38,505 bases of DNA from Dehalococcoidales bacterium (lineage in GTDB: Bacteria; Chloroflexota; Dehalococcoidia; Dehalococcoidales; Fen-1064). Under the pieces are notes generated by a model that ran no database searches, had not been told where the DNA came from, and saw nothing but the letters and a program-made list of their open reading frames with translations. Of this stretch, positions 8,871-16,914 are shown piece after piece. The translations under genes and the position numbers were made by a program. Within the stretch, counting starts at the first letter, position 1. Each line of letters starts with the position of its first letter. The stretch lies in assembly GCA_030654965.1 (NCBI GenBank), contig JAURWL010000017.1, positions 1 through 38,505 on the forward strand. Reading direction: 5' to 3'.

Positions 8871-9232
8871 TCCAGTACCCGCTTTTTCCATGCGTAAATA
8901 TAACCGACGAGAACAATAGCAATAAAGACCACAATCCCTATCAGTGCAGAGTAGCCGAGGTTTCTCAACTGAACTGCCAGGGGATAGATAAAAACGACCA
9001 GGACATCAAACGCTACAAAGATGAGCGCATAGAAATAGTAGCGGAAGTTAAACTGCACCCATGTCTTGCCGATGGTCTCCATACCGCATTCAAAGGTGGC
9101 TGTTTTGATGGCATTAGGATGGTGTGGAACCACTTTTAAAAACCGGAAAAGAACGGGTAGAAGAATCATCAATGCGGCGAAGATGAGAGCTACAATTATA
9201 TGGAGACCAACGAAACCAAAATTCTCCAGCAA
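8861..9232 (-). CDS. nuoA: NADH-quinone oxidoreductase subunit A
   Basis: First gene of the complex I operon. It is a 123-aa, three-helix membrane subunit that packs near NuoH and the quinone site. The family stretch ATFECGMETIGKTWVQFNFR contains the conserved Cys of the TM1-2 loop. It is followed by YYFYALIFVAFDVLVVFIYP, where the Asp in TM2 is conserved. The start is TTG at 9232-9230, eight bases after a run of seven G residues. A promoter lies upstream at 9264-9293. No nuoE, nuoF or nuoG precedes it: the next gene upstream is divergent. Confidence 0.95.
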   Translation of the reverse strand: MLENFGFVGLHIIVALIFAALMILLPVLFRFLKVVPHHPNAIKTATFECGMETIGKTWVQFNFRYYFYALIFVAFDVLVVFIYPLAVQLRNLGYSALIGIVVFIAIVLVGYIYAWKKRVLEWK

Positions 9233-9565
9233 CTATTACCCCCCCAGTGCTCAAAACGGTTACAGTATATCACACACTTTTTTACAAAAGCAAGAGGTTA
9301 CATCCTTCATTTACAGTACGCATTATTGGCGGTTGTGAAGAGTATTTTTATGTTACACATTACATTTAAGAAACTCCAATTGCTATACAAACTGAAGTAT
9401 TAGCAAGGTCGTTCACTCGCGCAGGATTGTCACGCTTTAACCGATGTGCTCTCTCAGAATAATATTAAAAGCGTTAGTAACCGAACTGTGATTTCACAAA
9501 TACTTGAATTGTCCCTCTCCTGGCGGTATAGTGGGGGAAGGTTTAGCTTCATTGCTACGAGTAAA
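9233..9565. other. Divergent intergenic region between nuoA and the HD-type nucleotidyltransferase
   Basis: This 333-bp stretch is AT-rich (9280-9400) and holds the nuo promoter on the minus strand. On the plus strand TTGAAT (9504-9509) and TATAGT (9527-9532) with a 17-bp spacer could drive the next gene. An open frame begins at ATG 9446, but residues from there to 9565 look non-coding. The sequence around 9510-9540 (CCCTCTCC, later GGGGGAAGG) resembles a decayed copy of the hairpin repeat at 20125-20174. I see no RNA gene or riboswitch. Confidence 0.5.
9264..9293 (-). promoter_or_regulatory. Predicted promoter of the nuo operon
   Basis: On the minus strand, TTGCTT (9293-9288) and TATACT (9269-9264) are separated by 18 bp, a good sigma-70-type pair. 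The predicted transcript start is near 9257, about 25 bases before the nuoA TTG, which leaves room for the G-rich ribosome-binding site. Confidence 0.55.
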
Positions 9566-11125
9566 ATGAGTGGTTTTCCGGTGATGACGGGTAAAAAGAA
9601 AGGAAGTAAAAACGCATCTCAGATAGAGCGTGAAGAGTTCAATCTTGCGCTGATTGAGCCGGCAGCTTTTGTTTTGCTGAGGGAAATCGCTGAATACCTG
9701 CAATCGCAACCGGTAAAAGCGTATGTGGTTGGCGGGTTCGTCCGTGATGCCTTGCTGGGTCGTGAAACGGCGGATATCGACCTGGCGGTCACCGGTGATG
9801 CGCTTGAGATTGCCCTCGGTCTGGCGGAGGCGCTAAAAGGCACTTATGTCCTGCTGGACAGTGAAAACAGAGTTGGGCGGGTGGTTCTTGCCTCCGAAAT
9901 TCCGGATGACAGGCAAAGCACTATCGATATCTCGACTGTCACCAGTAATCTGGAGGATGACCTGGCACGGCGCGATTTCGCTATCGATGCTATGGCACTT
10001 GACCTCAAGGAACTGGTGGCGGGTGGCGCTGTTGCGAATCTCATTGACCCGCACAAAGGGCGTGACGACCTTGACCGCGGCGTCATGCGCAGTATCAGCG
10101 AGGAAAATCTGTCAGCCGACCCGGTACGCCTTTTGCGTGCTGTTCGTCTTGCCGTCGAACTGGGTTTCCGTATTGAACAGAAAACCGGAAAGCAAATCCG
10201 CCGTTATGCCGATTTGCTGGCGCAAGTTCCCGGGGAACGGGTCAGGGAAGAACTCATACGTCTTTTTACCGTTTCGCGGGGTGGGCAGTTTCTCTTTGAC
10301 CTTGATGATTTAGGATTGCTGACGGTTCTGATTCCAGAGCTTACTGTAACAAAAGGCGTAGAACAGCCTGCAGAACACCACTGGGACGTTTTCAAGCACT
10401 CCGTGATGACGGTGAGCGCCGTTGATTATCTGCTACATCAAGGAGTGTGGGAGTATCCGCAAGATGACATTCTCAAGGTGACGCCGTGGTCGGAAGAGTG
10501 TGCCCGCCACTTTGAGAAACCCGTTGCCGGCGGCAGTAGTCGTCGGACATTGCTCAAGCTGGCGGCGCTTCTCCACGATATTGCCAAACCACAGACTAGA
10601 GCGATTGATAGTAAAGGACGGATGCGGTTTCTGGGGCATTCGGAGGAGGGAGCTGAAATAGTCTCCCATATTCTGGAAAGGCTCAGATTTAGCACCCGGG
10701 AAACAAAACTGGTGGCTGGCGTGGTAAAATATCATTTAAGGCCTACACAGATGGGTCAACCGCCATCGCACCGTGCTATTTATCGGTATTTCCGTGACGC
10801 CGGGGACGCGGGTGTAGATATCCTGTATCTGAGCCTGGCTGACCATCTCGCAACGAGGGGACCGGGACTGATTCCAGCAAACTGGCGCCAGCATACCGAC
10901 GTTGTGCGGTATGTTCTGGATGAACATTACAAACAGGAAAAAATTACCCTGCCGCCCAAACTGGTTGATGGCAACGACCTGATGAATATCTTCGGGCTGA
11001 AGCCGGGACCGCGTTTGGGAGAACTTCTGGAGATGGTAAAGGAAGCTCACGTAACCGGGGAGTTGACGAACAGGGAAGAAGCGTTGCAATATATACATAA
11101 TGTATTGACCGAGGGAAAGAAATAA
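9566..11125 (+). CDS. tRNA nucleotidyltransferase/poly(A) polymerase family protein with HD domain
   Basis: Class II nucleotidyltransferase that adds CCA, or part of it, to tRNA 3' ends, about 519 aa. The head domain has GGFVRDALLG then DIDLAV, giving the metal-binding D-x-D. RRDFAIDAMAL (motif B) and ADPVRLLRAVRLAVELGF follow. A C-terminal HD domain shows LLHDIAKP, the metal-binding His-Asp. The frame opens at 9446, but a TTGAAT-N17-TATAGT promoter at 9504-9532 and loss of family-like sequence favour ATG 9566; ATG 9584 is also possible. It is followed without a gap by secD, so the three genes are probably one operon. A second family member without HD lies at 23438-24697. Whether this one adds CC, CCA or poly(A) cannot be told from the sequence. 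Confidence 0.85.
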   Translation: MSGFPVMTGKKKGSKNASQIEREEFNLALIEPAAFVLLREIAEYLQSQPVKAYVVGGFVRDALLGRETADIDLAVTGDALEIALGLAEALKGTYVLLDSENRVGRVVLASEIPDDRQSTIDISTVTSNLEDDLARRDFAIDAMALDLKELVAGGAVANLIDPHKGRDDLDRGVMRSISEENLSADPVRLLRAVRLAVELGFRIEQKTGKQIRRYADLLAQVPGERVREELIRLFTVSRGGQFLFDLDDLGLLTVLIPELTVTKGVEQPAEHHWDVFKHSVMTVSAVDYLLHQGVWEYPQDDILKVTPWSEECARHFEKPVAGGSSRRTLLKLAALLHDIAKPQTRAIDSKGRMRFLGHSEEGAEIVSHILERLRFSTRETKLVAGVVKYHLRPTQMGQPPSHRAIYRYFRDAGDAGVDILYLSLADHLATRGPGLIPANWRQHTDVVRYVLDEHYKQEKITLPPKLVDGNDLMNIFGLKPGPRLGELLEMVKEAHVTGELTNREEALQYIHNVLTEGKK

Positions 11126-12907
11126 ATGTCAAGAAACAACTGGGTCTTCATTATCATTCTCGTGATTCTATCTTTCAGTCTGTGGGTGCTCATTCCCATA
11201 GATGGTGACCGGTTCGGGAGGAAGGGCATTCAGTACGGTCTTGACCTGGAAGGCGGTGTGCGTCTGGTTTACCAGGTAGACCTGACAACGGTGGAAGAGG
11301 GTACGGAAAAAGAGGTCATTAACGATATGATTGCCGTCATCGCTAACCGTGTTAATCCGCTGGGTGTTACCGAACCCAATATTGAGCGGCGTGGCGCTGA
11401 CCAGATAGTGGTGGAACTCCCGATGCCCAAAGGCGGTCTTACCGATGCGCAGAAGGAACGTATCGGTCGGATGACACTACTGGAATTCCGCGAACTGGTA
11501 GATGTTACGTATGAAAGAACGGCTACATTAGCAACGAGTGGTGCAGTAAAATCAATTCCTATAGCCGCAGGGGGCACTGGTTATACAACTGCCATAGTAA
11601 CCATAGTAGGGGGTGGAGGCACCGGTGCTACGGCTACAGCCACAATTACAGACGGTGCTGTAACCGCAATTACAGTCACAGATGGCGGTTCCGACTATAC
11701 CTCGGCACCCAAAGTTACAATTGCAGGTGACGGCACTGGTGCTCTGGCAGATACACCGGTACTGGGATTCGCAGTAGCATCAATCGCCGTTACATCCGGT
11801 GGATCAGGTTTTACCGTGGCAACTGCAGTTACCATCGGAGGTGATGGTACTGGTGCCACTGCTACAGCAACAATAACTGATGGTGTAGTAACGGCAATTA
11901 CAGTCACAGCCGGAGGCTCTGGTTATACCACGGCTCCAGTCACTATTACCAGCCAAGAATGGATACCGGCTACAGGCACTTATAACGGAGAGACGAAGGT
12001 ACTAACCAGTAGCTACTTTAAAAGAAATACAGAAATAAGGATTGGCTCTCTTGGTGAAATTGAGCTTTATTTCGAATGGAATGAAGAAGGCTCTGCACTC
12101 TTCAAGGAAATCACCACACGATTGCTTTATAAGCCTCTGGGTATTTATGAAGGTTCCGGAGATGATGCGCTACCTCTCCTAGGGGAAGATGGGGAACCGA
12201 TAACGCCTATTGTGCAGGCGGTACTTACAACGGATGGTGTAATCACCGGGTTAAGTCGTCAGGAGTGTACGGAGCTTTCTAAACAATTGAATGCTGGGCG
12301 TCTGCCAGTTCCATTGGATTTGATTGGGGAAAAGAATGTTGACCCTTCGCTGGGGGCTGATTTTGTCAAATTGAGCGTCAGGGCGGGTATTATCGGTATT
12401 GCAGCCGTCATGCTCTTTCTGATTGCATACTACCGTATTCCGGGTGTGGTTGCCTCACTGGCGCTCACTTTTTACGGAGTGTTAACACTGGCAATCTTCA
12501 AGCTGATACCGGTTACGATGACACTGGCGGGTATCGGTGGTTTTGTGCTGTCAGTGGGCATGGCAATCGATGCTAATGTGCTTATCTTTGAGCGTATGAA
12601 AGAGGAGCTTCTGGCAAAGACAACGTTAAGCTCTGCAATGGAAGCGGGGTTTAGTCGAGCATGGACTGCCATCTGGGACAGTAATGTGACCACCATCATC
12701 GCCTGTCTGGTGCTTTACTGGGTGGGCGATACTGTTGCTTTCGGTGGAGCAGTGAAAGGTTTTGCGCTGACTCTGGGTATCGGTGTACTGGTGAGTATGT
12801 TTACCGCCGTGTTAGCCAGCCATACCTTATTGCGTATGGTTGTTCATACGGGGTTGTCAAAACAACCCGAACTCTTTAAACCATATACGGGAAGGAGACT
12901 GGCATGA
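11126..12907 (+). CDS. secD: Protein translocase subunit SecD with an inserted 38-residue repeat array
   Basis: RND-type accessory subunit of the Sec translocon that uses the proton gradient to pull exported proteins across the membrane. It is 593 aa, about 140 longer than comparable SecD proteins. One N-terminal helix (7-24) is followed by [19 protein letters not shown], the exported P1 domain, and a C-terminal bundle of about five helices with the hallmark [17 protein letters not shown]. The extra length is residues 137-276. It consists of Gly/Thr/Ala-rich repeats starting at V141, V179, V217 and V255, an exact 38-residue spacing, placed between [10 protein letters not shown] and [12 protein letters not shown]. 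The frame is intact on both sides. It starts directly at the end of the upstream gene (TAAATG), and its TGA overlaps the secF ATG as ATGA. Confidence 0.95.
   Translation: MSRNNWVFIIILVILSFSLWVLIPIDGDRFGRKGIQYGLDLEGGVRLVYQVDLTTVEEGTEKEVINDMIAVIANRVNPLGVTEPNIERRGADQIVVELPMPKGGLTDAQKERIGRMTLLEFRELVDVTYERTATLATSGAVKSIPIAAGGTGYTTAIVTIVGGGGTGATATATITDGAVTAITVTDGGSDYTSAPKVTIAGDGTGALADTPVLGFAVASIAVTSGGSGFTVATAVTIGGDGTGATATATITDGVVTAITVTAGGSGYTTAPVTITSQEWIPATGTYNGETKVLTSSYFKRNTEIRIGSLGEIELYFEWNEEGSALFKEITTRLLYKPLGIYEGSGDDALPLLGEDGEPITPIVQAVLTTDGVITGLSRQECTELSKQLNAGRLPVPLDLIGEKNVDPSLGADFVKLSVRAGIIGIAAVMLFLIAYYRIPGVVASLALTFYGVLTLAIFKLIPVTMTLAGIGGFVLSVGMAIDANVLIFERMKEELLAKTTLSSAMEAGFSRAWTAIWDSNVTTIIACLVLYWVGDTVAFGGAVKGFALTLGIGVLVSMFTAVLASHTLLRMVVHTGLSKQPELFKPYTGRRLA
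11546..11953 (+). repeat. In-gene tandem repeat, 3.5 copies of 114 bp, inside secD
   Basis: Units begin at 11546, 11660, 11774 and 11888, each 114 bp (38 codons); the last is cut to about 22 codons. The protein pattern per unit is V-x-x-I-x-V-T-x-G-G-S-G-Y-T, then a V-T-I strand, G-D-G-T-G-A, and in units 1 and 3 T-A-T-A-T-I-T-D-G. Unit 2 has a diverged second half ([11 protein letters not shown]). Units 1 and 3 are most alike, so the array may have arisen by duplication of a two-unit block. The DNA copies have diverged at many third positions, so this is not an assembly duplication. The unit looks like beta-rich repeats seen in surface and phage structural proteins. Confidence 0.9.
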
Positions 12908-13830
12908 TAAATATCGTGGGCAATAGACTCTGGTTTTTTATCGTTGCCGGCATACTGCTGGTGGTGGGCATCGCCTCTCTCTCTATCTTCGGTTTGAAAA
13001 CAGGTATTGATTTTGCCAGTGGTTCACTGCTTACCGTAAAATTCGAACAGACGGTTAAACCTGAAGATGTTGAAAAAGAACTGCCGGGTTTTGGCTTCAC
13101 CGGCACCGCCGAACTTGATGCTCACGGGAATATCGTCATCCGGACAATAGAATTGACGTCACAGGAGAAGGCAACACTCAAAGACGATTTAACCACCAAG
13201 TTCGGGACTTTAACAGAACTGGGTTTTGAGAATGTCGACCCGATTGTTGCCAAACAGACGGCGCGGGCGGCGGTTATCGCTACAACGGTCGCATCAATTG
13301 GTATCCTGCTCTATATTGCCTTTGCCTTTCGTAAGATGCCCAAGCCTTTCAATTTTGGGGTGTCTGCAGTTGCCGGTCTCCTGCTGGATGTCATTGTGGT
13401 GCTTGGAGTATTCTCCATTCTGGGTAAGGTGGCGAACTGGGAGATTGACCTGGCGCTAGTCACGGGTATTTTGACTGTCATTGGCTATGCTGTCAATGAT
13501 ACCATTGTCGTCTTTGACCGTATCCGGGAGAACCAGAAGAGGTATCCAGGGGTGGATTTTGGGCTGGTGGTCAATAATAGTTTGATGGATGTAATGACTC
13601 GTGAACTCGCGACCGGCGTGGGTGTGCTGTTTGTGCTGATTGCCCTCCTGCTCTTTGTCGGTCCGACTATTAAAAACCTGGTCGTTGTGCTGATGGTGGG
13701 CATATATTTCGGCACCTTTACCTCGGTTTTTGTGGCGGCGCCTCTACTGGTGGTTTGGGAAAAGAGAGATTGGGGAAGCTTGTTCTCACGAAAGCAAACA
13801 CCGAACAAAACAGCCGAAGTCCGGGGTTAA
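12904..13830 (+). CDS. secF: Protein translocase subunit SecF
   Basis: Partner of SecD in the proton-driven Sec accessory complex, 308 aa with six transmembrane helices (TM1 near residues 9-29, TM2-6 from about 120 to the end). The motifs are [14 protein letters not shown] in the first exported domain and [18 protein letters not shown] with the conserved Asp in TM4. Unlike SecD it shows no insertion. The ATG overlaps the secD TGA by 4 bp, so the two subunits are translationally coupled. The C-terminus is a short basic tail. Confidence 0.97.
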   Translation: MINIVGNRLWFFIVAGILLVVGIASLSIFGLKTGIDFASGSLLTVKFEQTVKPEDVEKELPGFGFTGTAELDAHGNIVIRTIELTSQEKATLKDDLTTKFGTLTELGFENVDPIVAKQTARAAVIATTVASIGILLYIAFAFRKMPKPFNFGVSAVAGLLLDVIVVLGVFSILGKVANWEIDLALVTGILTVIGYAVNDTIVVFDRIRENQKRYPGVDFGLVVNNSLMDVMTRELATGVGVLFVLIALLLFVGPTIKNLVVVLMVGIYFGTFTSVFVAAPLLVVWEKRDWGSLFSRKQTPNKTAEVRG

Positions 13831-13860
13831 TTGACATAGCGTAAATTTATTTGCTATGCT
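13831..13860 (+). promoter_or_regulatory. Predicted promoter downstream of secF
   Basis: A consensus TTGACA (13831-13836), one base after the secF stop codon, pairs with TATGCT (13855-13860) across 18 bp. The predicted transcript would start near 13867 and run into a hairpin terminator at 13927-13959 before reaching the CDF transporter gene. Confidence 0.55.
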
Positions 13861-13866
13861 ATACAG

Positions 13867-13959
13867 AGCTGGAACAGGCTTGGAAGATTCGCGCTTGCCA
13901 TAGCCGGGCTAATTGCAGTGGTCTAGAGCCACAGGACTAGTAATCCTGTGGCTTTTTTT
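13867..13959 (+). ncRNA. Candidate short transcript or attenuated leader upstream of the CDF transporter
   Basis: About 93 nt bounded by a good promoter and a strong terminator, with no credible ORF (only a 15-codon frame from ATG 13856). It could be a small RNA or a leader whose hairpin controls read-through into the cation transporter at 13977. I do not recognise an Rfam family: the SRP RNA apical loop, the 6S bulge and known metal riboswitch motifs were looked for by eye and not found. The terminator part resembles a tRNA anticodon arm. Confidence 0.3.
13927..13959 (+). terminator. Rho-independent terminator or attenuator hairpin
   Basis: A perfect 10-bp stem, AGCCACAGGA (13927-13936) with TCCTGTGGCT (13944-13953), closes a 7-base loop CTAGTAA and is followed by a run of seven T. 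It lies 18 bp before the CDF transporter start codon, so it either ends a short RNA or attenuates that gene. Confidence 0.8.
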
Positions 13960-13976
13960 ATGGGGGTGAAAAACCT

Positions 13977-14900
13977 GTGAGCGCTTTTTCGAGTAAAAGC
14001 GGGGCAGTGAAACTGGCGCTGTGTGTTGTGCTCTTTTTGATTGCTCTCAAGGTAGTTGTTTCCATTATTACCAAAAGTATCAGCATTACCGCGCAGGCAA
14101 CGGACAGCTTGCTGGATTTGTTTGCTATCGGGATTGCCTTTCTTACCGTCCGTGTCGCCAGTGAACCGGCTGATGAGGAACATCCGTTTGGTCATGGCAA
14201 AATGGAGGGTGTTGCTTCGGTTGTCCAGGCAGGACTGATTCTTACAGCAGTCGTCTTTATCGTCTACTCTGCTATCGACCGTATTCTTCATGACACTCCG
14301 CTGGAATTCACGACGGCTGGTATTGGTGTCATGTTTGTTTCTGTTATTGCCAGTATTTTCTTGTCACGCCACTTACAGCGGGTGGCAAAATCAACCGGCT
14401 CTACAATGGTGGATGCCCTGGCTAAAAATATCAACGCTGATATCTATTCGGCGGCGGGAGTGCTGGTAGGACTGGTTGTGGTGCAGTTCACGAAACTTCT
14501 GGTTCTTGATTCGGTTATCGCGCTAATCATGTCAGTGATGATATTGAGGTCAGCCTACCAGGTTGTCAGGCGGTCGTTCACGGAACTGACTGACACTCGT
14601 CTCCCAAAAGAAGAGCAGGAGGCGCTTCTTGCCTGTATCAAGGAGCACCTTGCCCGGTTTCCGGGTTTTCACGAAGTGCGCAGTCGGCGTGCTGGAAGCC
14701 AGCGTTTCGTAGATTTGCATCTGGTCATGCGCCGCAATGCCAGTGTGGAAGAGGCACACGATATGTGCGACCATCTGGAACAGGACATCACGGATTGCCT
14801 GCCGGAGGCGAGCGTCGTCATTCACGTTGAGCCATGTAACGGAGGGGATTGTCCGGTGTGTTTGATTGTGCGGTGCGAACTTCGAGGGATTGCGGGTTAA
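13977..14900 (+). CDS. Cation diffusion facilitator (CDF) family metal transporter
   Basis: Inner-membrane exporter of divalent metal ions driven by proton exchange, 307 aa. It has six transmembrane helices, then a cytoplasmic ferredoxin-like domain from about residue 205. TM2 has DSLLDL (two Asp ligand positions), followed by HPFGHGKMEG, the family loop. In TM5 the usual His/Asp-x3-Asp ligand pair reads NINAD, so Asn replaces the first ligand. This may alter metal choice (inference), and the metal cannot be named. The C-terminus carries a C-x4-C-x2-C cluster in CNGGDCPVC, a possible extra metal site. The start is GTG 13977 behind GGGGGTG. The gene ends 4 bp from the convergent LysE-family stop. 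Confidence 0.85.
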   Translation: MSAFSSKSGAVKLALCVVLFLIALKVVVSIITKSISITAQATDSLLDLFAIGIAFLTVRVASEPADEEHPFGHGKMEGVASVVQAGLILTAVVFIVYSAIDRILHDTPLEFTTAGIGVMFVSVIASIFLSRHLQRVAKSTGSTMVDALAKNINADIYSAAGVLVGLVVVQFTKLLVLDSVIALIMSVMILRSAYQVVRRSFTELTDTRLPKEEQEALLACIKEHLARFPGFHEVRSRRAGSQRFVDLHLVMRRNASVEEAHDMCDHLEQDITDCLPEASVVIHVEPCNGGDCPVCLIVRCELRGIAG

Positions 14901-14904
14901 GGCA

Positions 14905-15516
14905 TTAGATAATCTGCTGAATACCGGAAACGATAAACCAACCCCCGAAACCGAGAAGCAGAAGGCTACAGATAACAAAGATACCCGTCTGGAATTTCTT
15001 TCCCCAGAGTGTTTTTGTGCGGTAAATAACAAACGACACTATCGATAGCCAGATAAGGTCGCAGGTCCAGTGTGTCAGAATGAAGATAGGGAGTCCAGCC
15101 GTCCCGAATTCCATGAACTTCATCACGAGCGTTATGCCCACGGTTGCCCACCAGAGCAGGAAGAAAGGATTACTGGCGCTCATAATAATGCCGGCGGTAA
15201 CAGCGCCGTAGGCTAAATCTTTGCCACTCTCCACCACGTCCTTACGAGCACGGAACATGCCGATGCCCATCCAGATGAGCATCCCTCCACCCAACAGGCT
15301 CAAGACAATCTGTACTATATTATTCTGAAAGAAGCGGGAAAACCCGAAATAAATGAGAAGAATGAGCGGCACTTCAATAATGGCATGACCCAGAGATATT
15401 TGCACGCCTGCCCAGGGACTGCGGTAGCTCTTAGCGACTGTGACGGCGAACATAGGACCCGGGGTCATCACGCCGGATAGAGAAATGACCACTACGCTAA
15501 TTATGATAGGAAGCAA
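14905..15516 (-). CDS. LysE/RhtB-type amino-acid exporter family protein
   Basis: Membrane protein of about 203 aa with six hydrophobic segments. Near the start it has SLSGVMTPGPMFAVTVAKSY, the TPGP motif of the LysE/RhtB family, then SPWAGVQISLGHAIIEVPLI, the usual G..(I/L)..G...G pattern. The second half has SASNPFFLLWWATVG, the N-P-F/K-x-x-L-W-W motif. The frame can be opened at 15549 (TTG). The TTG at 15516 has the strong GAGGTGGGGA just upstream and gives a normal N-terminus, so it is preferred; ATG 15531 is the other option. The substrate is unknown. It converges on the CDF gene and diverges from nurA. Confidence 0.85.
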   Translation of the reverse strand: MLPIIISVVVISLSGVMTPGPMFAVTVAKSYRSPWAGVQISLGHAIIEVPLILLIYFGFSRFFQNNIVQIVLSLLGGGMLIWMGIGMFRARKDVVESGKDLAYGAVTAGIIMSASNPFFLLWWATVGITLVMKFMEFGTAGLPIFILTHWTCDLIWLSIVSFVIYRTKTLWGKKFQTGIFVICSLLLLGFGGWFIVSGIQQII

Positions 15517-15638
15517 ATCCCCACCTCTCATTGATTGTAACCCAGTCAAGACAGACAGCGCTACTCTATTGATGTCAGTAAGCTGGTGGTATAGGATGTA
15601 TATATCTTCACTATCAGCCTACTTTGGAGTGAGCAAAA

Positions 15639-16829
15639 GTGTCGCTTGACCTGTCCCGAGTCGTAAAACAGATTACCGAGATGGTTACCCGATTGAAAAC
15701 TGGTCGGCGGGAGCGGCTGGAACGGATTAACTATGCCGTTGATATCCTGCGCAGACAGGCGGACAAACTCGACTCTCTTAAGAAGAAAATCGCGTTGAGC
15801 AAGACCACGTGGCTGGTTGCCGAACCGGAGGAAACCCTTGACCGGCACGTCCCGGCGCAAGATACTCCATCCGACTTCGCGGTTATCGCTACGGATGGCT
15901 CGCATATTGATGTCGACCGTCATCACGCCGCGCACTGCTTTCTGATTAACATCGGAGCGGTGGTGTTGCGCTATGGCACGAGTCCCGACGCATTGTTAGA
16001 TAGTCAGCCTCGGGTCTATTTCGATGACGCCGACTTGATGATTGCGTCACCCGATGGATTGCGTGAAGTGTCGGTGGAAGGGAATTTGCTTGGTGTGAAA
16101 CGGAGCGTAGAGGAGTGTCGTCGGTTGGCGGAGCTGGCGCACGAGCTTCCGTCTGGTAGCATAGCGTTGGGTTTGGTAGACGGTTCGCTTATTCTCTGGA
16201 ATCTTGAAGCCTACCCTGAATTTGTCACAGAAACACTGCTCGATAAAGGCTATTTGACTCATCTGGAAAAAATTCACCGCCTGACCAAAGATAAACAGAT
16301 TGTCGTTGCCAGCTATATCAGCTTCCCGAGGGGCACGGACGTGGTCAATGCTCTGTGTGTGGCGCTCTGCCCGCGGGAATTTGTAGATAGCGACCGCTGT
16401 ACCACCTGCGTAACCAGAGAGTGCAGTAGGATTTCAGGGGTGCGCGACCGCGACCTGTTCGCCGGATTATTGGAGCCGGGGGAGCGCTCGGCGCTTTTCA
16501 TCAGCCCTTCTAAAATCCAGAAGCGGTATGGCAAGCACGTGGTATATTTTTTCTACCTGAGATTGAACGGAGAGATTGCCCGCGTGGAGGTGCCACGCTG
16601 GGTGGCAGAAGACAAAACGAGGCTTGACCTCGTTCATACGCTGGTGGTAGACCAGTGTCGGCGCGGGCAGGGTTATCCGGTGGCTCTCAGTGAAGCCCAT
16701 GAAAAGGCAGTGGTTACAGGCGCCGACCGCGATAATTTCTGGCGGATGGTGGATGAGTCGCTGGTGGAAGAACATTTGCCCGTCACCGAGTCAGAAAAGA
16801 GCCGCAGTAAACGGACAAGGTGGATTTAA
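15639..16829 (+). CDS. nurA: NurA-family DNA end-processing nuclease
   Basis: Mn-dependent 5'-3' nuclease that works with the HerA ATPase to resect DNA ends (family knowledge). It is 396 aa with a coiled N-terminal segment (residues 5-60). The RNase H-like core follows, with catalytic-type aspartates D86 in IATDGSHID and D181 in GLVDGSLILW. The last conserved block is SEAHEKAVVTGADRDNF near residue 350. Unusual for the family, five cysteines sit at 240, 244, 254, 257 and 262 (C-x3-C-x9-C-x2-C-x4-C), a possible zinc or Fe-S site. The start is GTG 15639 after GGAGTGAG. A weak TTGATG-N17-TAGGAT pair lies at 15569-15597. HerA is encoded 1.6 kb downstream. Confidence 0.9.
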   Translation: MSLDLSRVVKQITEMVTRLKTGRRERLERINYAVDILRRQADKLDSLKKKIALSKTTWLVAEPEETLDRHVPAQDTPSDFAVIATDGSHIDVDRHHAAHCFLINIGAVVLRYGTSPDALLDSQPRVYFDDADLMIASPDGLREVSVEGNLLGVKRSVEECRRLAELAHELPSGSIALGLVDGSLILWNLEAYPEFVTETLLDKGYLTHLEKIHRLTKDKQIVVASYISFPRGTDVVNALCVALCPREFVDSDRCTTCVTRECSRISGVRDRDLFAGLLEPGERSALFISPSKIQKRYGKHVVYFFYLRLNGEIARVEVPRWVAEDKTRLDLVHTLVVDQCRRGQGYPVALSEAHEKAVVTGADRDNFWRMVDESLVEEHLPVTESEKSRSKRTRWI

Positions 16830-16837
16830 ATATTCTG

Positions 16838-16866
16838 TTGACCCTCTATCCTAATCGTTATAGAAT
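16838..16866 (+). promoter_or_regulatory. Predicted promoter of the cNMP-binding-domain gene
   Basis: TTGACC (16838-16843) and TAGAAT (16861-16866) with a 17-bp spacer, starting 9 bp after the nurA stop. The predicted start is about 40 bases before the ATG at 16915. It suggests that the cluster downstream of nurA can be transcribed separately. Confidence 0.45.
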
Positions 16867-16914
16867 ACGCACACAGGGATAACATTACCCGCTTCGGGGC
16901 GGAGGAGGTGCACT

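Noticed and set aside
9446-9565. N-terminal extension of the HD-type nucleotidyltransferase from ATG 9446
   Set aside because: The added 40 residues resemble no family N-terminus and would cover a promoter-like pair at 9504-9532; treated as intergenic.
11546-11953. Sequencing or assembly duplication in secD
   Set aside because: Units differ at many third codon positions and the frame is intact, so copies are old and real.
13927-13959. Functional tRNA-Thr gene
   Set aside because: Only a D-arm-like and anticodon-arm-like part is visible; the acceptor stem and T-arm are missing and a T run follows the stem.
14550-15032. Open frame of 160 codons across the CDF and LysE ends
   Set aside because: Overlaps two real genes; no family-like sequence.
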